From: Promethearchaeota archaeon
Lineage (GTDB): Archaea > Asgardarchaeota > Lokiarchaeia > Sigynarchaeales > MK-D1
Direction of reading: 5' to 3'
Assembly (NCBI GenBank): GCA_016839865.1
Contig: JAEOTN010000159.1
Location: forward strand, 1 to 13,188
Length of the DNA stretch: 13,188 nt
Position numbers and translations under genes: made by a program. Numbering within the stretch: position 1 is the stretch's first letter; every line of letters starts with the position of its first letter. Under the pieces are notes generated by a model that did not search any database, had not been told where the DNA came from, and saw nothing but the letters and a program-made list of their open reading frames with translations. Below are positions 13,154 through 13,188 of the stretch, piece after piece.

Positions 13154-13188
13154 TATAGGGAGAATTGCAACTGGAGTACGGATCTTTA

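Overview
The window looks like a piece of an AT-rich archaeal genome, most probably from an Asgard archaeon. The archaeal assignment is firm: archaeosine-synthesis genes (arcS and the radical SAM partner raSEA), an archaeal class I CCA-adding enzyme, a Fae-Hps fusion and an EF-2-type translocase occur together. The Asgard assignment is an inference. It rests on an EF-2 paralog that has lost the diphthamide motif, as described for dph-lacking Asgard and korarchaeal genomes, and on a large proline-rich zinc-ribbon protein. I cannot name the class.

Layout. Bases 1-635 (minus) hold the N-terminal part of a bifunctional formaldehyde-activating enzyme / hexulose-6-phosphate synthase, cut by the window edge. 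Next, all on the minus strand, come a YkgJ-type cysteine-cluster protein (TTG start), a cobalamin-binding-type radical SAM protein and a small unrecognised protein. Around 3121-3204 transcription diverges. The plus strand then carries an unrecognised 273-residue protein, perhaps with a gelsolin-like start. The CCA-adding enzyme overlaps its end, followed by a hairpin and T tracts, and then the divergent EF-2. EF-2 converges, 16 bases apart, on a minus-strand gene for a 672-residue protein. That protein has two Cys4 zinc sites and a 54-bp tandem repeat coding for TPPPAMNPPP-type polyproline. The right end is a tight minus-strand arcS-raSEA pair with one base between the genes.

How the genes fit together. 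Much of the window serves tRNA and translation: CCA addition, archaeosine at tRNA position 15, and a translocase-like GTPase. Fae-Hps links formaldehyde, tetrahydromethanopterin C1 carriers and pentose phosphate supply. The radical SAM/YkgJ/small-protein block and the polyproline protein have no assigned function. The most notable points are the EF-2 with both domain IV tip loops altered and the polyproline protein as a possible profilin ligand. No tRNA, rRNA, CRISPR array or mobile element was seen, and there is no gene-free stretch longer than about 140 bases.
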